Part shown: positions 61,465-64,000 of the stretch, piece after piece | How positions within the stretch are numbered: position 1 is the stretch's first letter | Layout of the letters: each line of letters opens with the position of its first letter | Assembly (NCBI GenBank): GCA_041398565.1 | Contig: JAWKUN010000003.1 | Span: 992,001 to 1,056,000, forward strand | Source: DATGPD01 sp041398565 | Lineage (GTDB): Bacteria; Planctomycetota; UBA1135; UBA2386 | DNA length: 64,000 nt | Reading direction: 5' to 3' | The notes under the pieces: model-generated | Database searches by the model: none | What the model was told of the DNA's origin: nothing | The model's input: only the letters and a program-made list of their open reading frames with translations | Translations under genes and position numbers: made by a program

Positions 61465-62829
61465 TCAGTGATCGAGTTCGATCGCGACGTGCGTTTCGCC
61501 GGGGCGCAGCGGGCGTTGCACCGGGGTGCGGTCCGCGACTTCGACCCGGATCGAGGCGCGACTGCGGCGGAACTCGGGTAGGGCGAGATCGAACGAGCCG
61601 CGCGCGTCGGTGACGGTCGACTGGCGCAGCGCCGGCATCGGCGCGAAGAGGATGGTGCGCTGGTGTACGCGCGCGTCGCCGAGCGCCAGCGTCATCGCTT
61701 CGAGTTCGTCGACGATGCGCAGGCTCACGCGGGCGCCCGGCACACACTCACCGGCGGCGCAGACGGTTCCGGTCAGACGCGGGAGAGGTCGCCAGCTCAG
61801 GGCGACCGTGGTGGTGGTCCCGGGCTCGACGCGCGCAGTCGCCCAGGCGGTCGCGTCTGTCGCCAGAACGAGGAGCGAGCAGGTACCGGCCGGGAGGTCC
61901 TCGACTTCGACCTGTCGGCCAGGACGAGCGTCCAGGGGGCTGCTTCGGCTCCACGGGAACGAACCCGGTGCCTCCGGGTCCGGCAGCACGTAGACGTCGG
62001 CGGAGTCGCTGCGGGCGGGGGGGATCGCGATCGCCAGCCGACCGCCGGGAGGCAGGCGGATGATGGCACTGGCGGTGCGCCAGGCAGTCGTCTCCTGCGC
62101 CGCGTAGCCCGGGTGACGGCACACGACTCGTGCTTGTCCGGCGTCGACCACGTCGGTCAGGGCGAAGCTGCCGTCGAGGCCTGTCGTGGTCGTCCGCCCA
62201 TCGCAGGCGACGGACGCGCCCGTCAGGGGGCGGCCGGCGGCGTCGGTGACGGAGCCCCGCAGCGTGCGCCGATCGGCGAGGTCGAGGTCGAGGCGGCACG
62301 GAATCCCCGCGCGCAGCAGGATTTGACGATCGGCTTCGAGGCGTCCACCGACGCGCACTGCGAAGCGGGCAACGCCTGGGAACAAGCGCTCGGCCTCGAA
62401 GCTGCCGTCGGTGTCCGCGACCAGCACGCGGCCGCGGTTCATGCCGGTGACGCACACGACTTCGGCGCGTGTGCCACGCTCGCCGTAGTGCACGCGTCCT
62501 CGCAACGCCGCCGACCGCCCGTCGAAGTCGGGGTCGGCAGACGGCGCCGCCGGGTCCTCGGTCGGCAGCGGCGCGGCGCGCACCTGGCCAGAGGGCCCGG
62601 CGGTGGGCTCGGCGTCGGCGGATCCTGACACGGCCTCTTCGTTCCGGCCGCCATGCCTCGCCTGGGCCGCGGTCTCCGGGAGCGTGTCAGGGTGCGAACC
62701 ACCGCCGGTCGCGAACGAGTTGGTCCGCCAGATCAGGAGCGCCGACAGACCGACACCGACGGCGAGCAGTCCGAGCAGCCACGGCGCGCGCGGCGATCTG
62801 CGGGCGGAGTCGGCGGTGTGCGGCAGCAT
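61465..62829 (-). CDS. Anchored carboxypeptidase-regulatory-like protein
   Basis: A 454-residue protein with one N-terminal membrane helix (APWLLGLLAVGVGLSALLIW) after a short cytoplasmic tail, an acidic Pro/Ala-rich linker, then beta domains of the carboxypeptidase-regulatory class: RTLRGSVTDAAGRPLTGASV, LDGSFALTDVVDAGQARVVC, LTGTVCAAGECVPGARVSLR and DARGSFDLALPEF. It resembles the outer part of the sigma-factor fusion at 39167-41824. Substrate or partner unknown. Confidence 0.8.
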   Translation of the reverse strand: MLPHTADSARRSPRAPWLLGLLAVGVGLSALLIWRTNSFATGGGSHPDTLPETAAQARHGGRNEEAVSGSADAEPTAGPSGQVRAAPLPTEDPAAPSADPDFDGRSAALRGRVHYGERGTRAEVVCVTGMNRGRVLVADTDGSFEAERLFPGVARFAVRVGGRLEADRQILLRAGIPCRLDLDLADRRTLRGSVTDAAGRPLTGASVACDGRTTTTGLDGSFALTDVVDAGQARVVCRHPGYAAQETTAWRTASAIIRLPPGGRLAIAIPPARSDSADVYVLPDPEAPGSFPWSRSSPLDARPGRQVEVEDLPAGTCSLLVLATDATAWATARVEPGTTTTVALSWRPLPRLTGTVCAAGECVPGARVSLRIVDELEAMTLALGDARVHQRTILFAPMPALRQSTVTDARGSFDLALPEFRRSRASIRVEVADRTPVQRPLRPGETHVAIELDH

Positions 62830-63022
62830 GGCCAACGTGTCGGCCGAGAGGGACTCGCGAGACGAAAGACGGGCCCCTGAGCCTACCCGCGAGGTGCGAC
62901 GTCGGCGACCGAGGGCTCCCGGCGCGAGGGCCGTGTGCTGTCTGGTCGGATCCGGGGAAGTGGGCTTCGCCGGCCTCCCGCTCGGGGTTTGCTGGCGGTC
63001 GCCTCCGCGACCGTGTGCGGAC

Positions 63023-63679
63023 TCAGGGCGTGCCCGCGGGCTGGACGTGGCAGCGCACGCGCAGCACCCGATCGCTGCGCCAGACGTCGTCGAGGAACGC
63101 CTCGCTGGGAGCACCGAGGAGACGCACCACGCCGAGGCGCCGCCGCTCGTGCTGGAACGAGACGACGCTGCCGATCTGCAATCCGTGGCGGCGTCCGAGC
63201 TCGGCCATCCGAGCCACCGCGCCCGCCTCCTCGGTCAGCTCGAGAGTCACCTCGCAGCCGGGCTCGTCGGCGCCGGTGAACTCCATGAACGCGCGCAGCA
63301 GATCGTGGTCGGTCAGGATGCCGACCAACGTGCCTTGGTCGACGACGGGCAGGGCGCCGAGTTTGCGGTCGCGCAGGATGCGCGCCGCTTCCTCGATCGG
63401 CGCGTCCGAACGCACGCTGATCGACGCCGGGGCCATCACGTCCTTGACGTGTCGCCGCGACGCCACGTCGGCCGCGCGCGGCGACAACGGGTTCACGCCT
63501 GGCTCGGTGGCGAGGAGGAGCTCGGTGCCGGAGACCATGCCGACCAGGTGCCCGGTCTTCTTGTCCACGATCGGCAGGTGGCGCACGCGGTGGCTGGCCA
63601 TGAGGCGAGTCGCGTCGGCGATCGTCGACTCCGGGGACAAGACCACGAGTTCTCGGGTCATCCAAAGGCTGACGTCCAT
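63023..63679 (-). CDS. CBS-domain pair protein with C-terminal ACT-like region
   Basis: A 218-residue AcuB-like protein. Two CBS domains read as MTRELVVLSPESTIADATRL / VRHLPIVDKKTGHLVGMVSG and VKDVMAPASISVRSDAPIEE / LGALPVVDQGTLVGILTDHD. A C-terminal ACT-like domain follows (EVTLELTEEAGAVARMAELG). CBS pairs bind adenine nucleotides, so it should sense energy state; the target is unknown. ATG is preceded by AGGAGA. Confidence 0.88.
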   Translation of the reverse strand: MDVSLWMTRELVVLSPESTIADATRLMASHRVRHLPIVDKKTGHLVGMVSGTELLLATEPGVNPLSPRAADVASRRHVKDVMAPASISVRSDAPIEEAARILRDRKLGALPVVDQGTLVGILTDHDLLRAFMEFTGADEPGCEVTLELTEEAGAVARMAELGRRHGLQIGSVVSFQHERRRLGVVRLLGAPSEAFLDDVWRSDRVLRVRCHVQPAGTP

Positions 63680-63852
63680 CTGACTCTCCTGTCGTGCACC
63701 GGCGCTCTCGACGTCGGCTCCGGGTTCTTCATCGGCCGCGCGACGCACTCGACCTACGCGACGGCGGCGAGCGCGCCCTGGCATCGACGCAAGCTGTCTG
63801 CGAATCCCCTGCAGCCGTTCGAGCGGTCGGTCTCCGGCGACCCCGGCCCTGC

Positions 63853-64000
63853 TCAGATCCCGCCGAAGAAGCGGCGGTGGCCGGCGACGATCTCTGCACA
63901 CATCCGGGCGTCCGGCGTCGGATCGTCGATGCCCATTTCGTAGGTGCCGCCCAGCACGATGCAGTCTCGCCGCGGCAACAGGGTGCCGCCCTCGTGCGAC
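63853..64000 (-). CDS. FAD-dependent oxidoreductase (DAO-like), C-terminal end
   Basis: Only the last 49 residues lie in the window; the 5' part is beyond the right edge. The residues HEGGTLLPRRDCIVLGGTYE and MGIDDPTPDARMCAEIV match the C-terminal fold of D-amino-acid oxidases and related DAO proteins, where a P-R motif and a VLGGT motif precede the last helix. The protein ends RRFFGGI. Substrate cannot be inferred. Confidence 0.65.
   Translation of the reverse strand, partial: SHEGGTLLPRRDCIVLGGTYEMGIDDPTPDARMCAEIVAGHRRFFGGI

Noticed and set aside
63680..63852. Possible extra N-terminal coding extension of the CBS gene
   Set aside because: The extra stretch is Arg-rich and lacks family similarity, while ATG 63679 has a good ribosome-binding site.

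Overview
The window is a GC-rich bacterial chromosome segment with short intergenic gaps. The host is most likely a member of the Planctomycetota. This is an inference from three things: an ECF sigma factor fused through a membrane segment to carboxypeptidase-regulatory-like domains (39167-41824), several other secreted proteins built from the same domains, and a CHRD protein whose C-terminal domain I associate with planctomycete secreted proteins. No rRNA, tRNA or CRISPR array was seen.

1-11 kb is a signalling region. It holds a small lipoprotein, a DUF2383 four-helix protein, a sigma-54 response regulator with a truncated partner kinase, a kinase/response-regulator/hybrid-kinase operon, a bacteriophytochrome coupled to its heme oxygenase (bphO-bphP), and an ANTAR protein whose receiver domain has lost its phosphorylation residues. 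11-19.5 kb is a stress island: AI-2E-type permease, Dps, PRC-barrel protein, DUF3185, CsbD, a CsbD-DUF883 fusion, a YqjE-like membrane protein, DUF1328 and a BON-MscS channel. Three promoter regions here share a TTTGTA-type palindromic motif. Structured dispersed repeats lie here and at 23 and 25 kb.

19.5-34.4 kb has a methanogen-OD1 protein followed by a giant multi-PAS hybrid kinase, a secreted SGNH esterase, an NtrY-like kinase, a 1213-residue surface protein, a dynamin-like GTPase and a neutral zinc metallopeptidase. 34.4-46 kb has a triple-CHRD protein, a CHAD protein split over two frames beside an exopolyphosphatase (polyphosphate theme), the sigma-factor fusion, an outer-membrane lipoprotein and a U32 peptidase/rRNA-hydroxylase-like protein. 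46-50 kb has an FMN glutamate synthase-like protein and an overlapping gene pair for 2-oxoadipate to D-2-hydroxyglutarate to 2-oxoglutarate (hglS plus FAD dehydrogenase), the end of lysine catabolism.

50-61.4 kb is a nitrous oxide respiration locus. A GAF-AAA-Fis regulator is divergent from hemerythrin, a monoheme cytochrome lipoprotein, nosZ (clade II, lipoprotein signal), nosD, nosF, nosL, nosY, a four-helix membrane protein and an octaheme cytochrome. The octaheme gene has an in-frame TGA between hemes 1 and 2, followed at the right distance by a hairpin that fits a bacterial SECIS element. This possible selenoprotein is the most interesting single observation. The window ends with another carboxypeptidase-regulatory-like protein, a CBS-domain protein and the 3' end of a D-amino-acid-oxidase-like gene.
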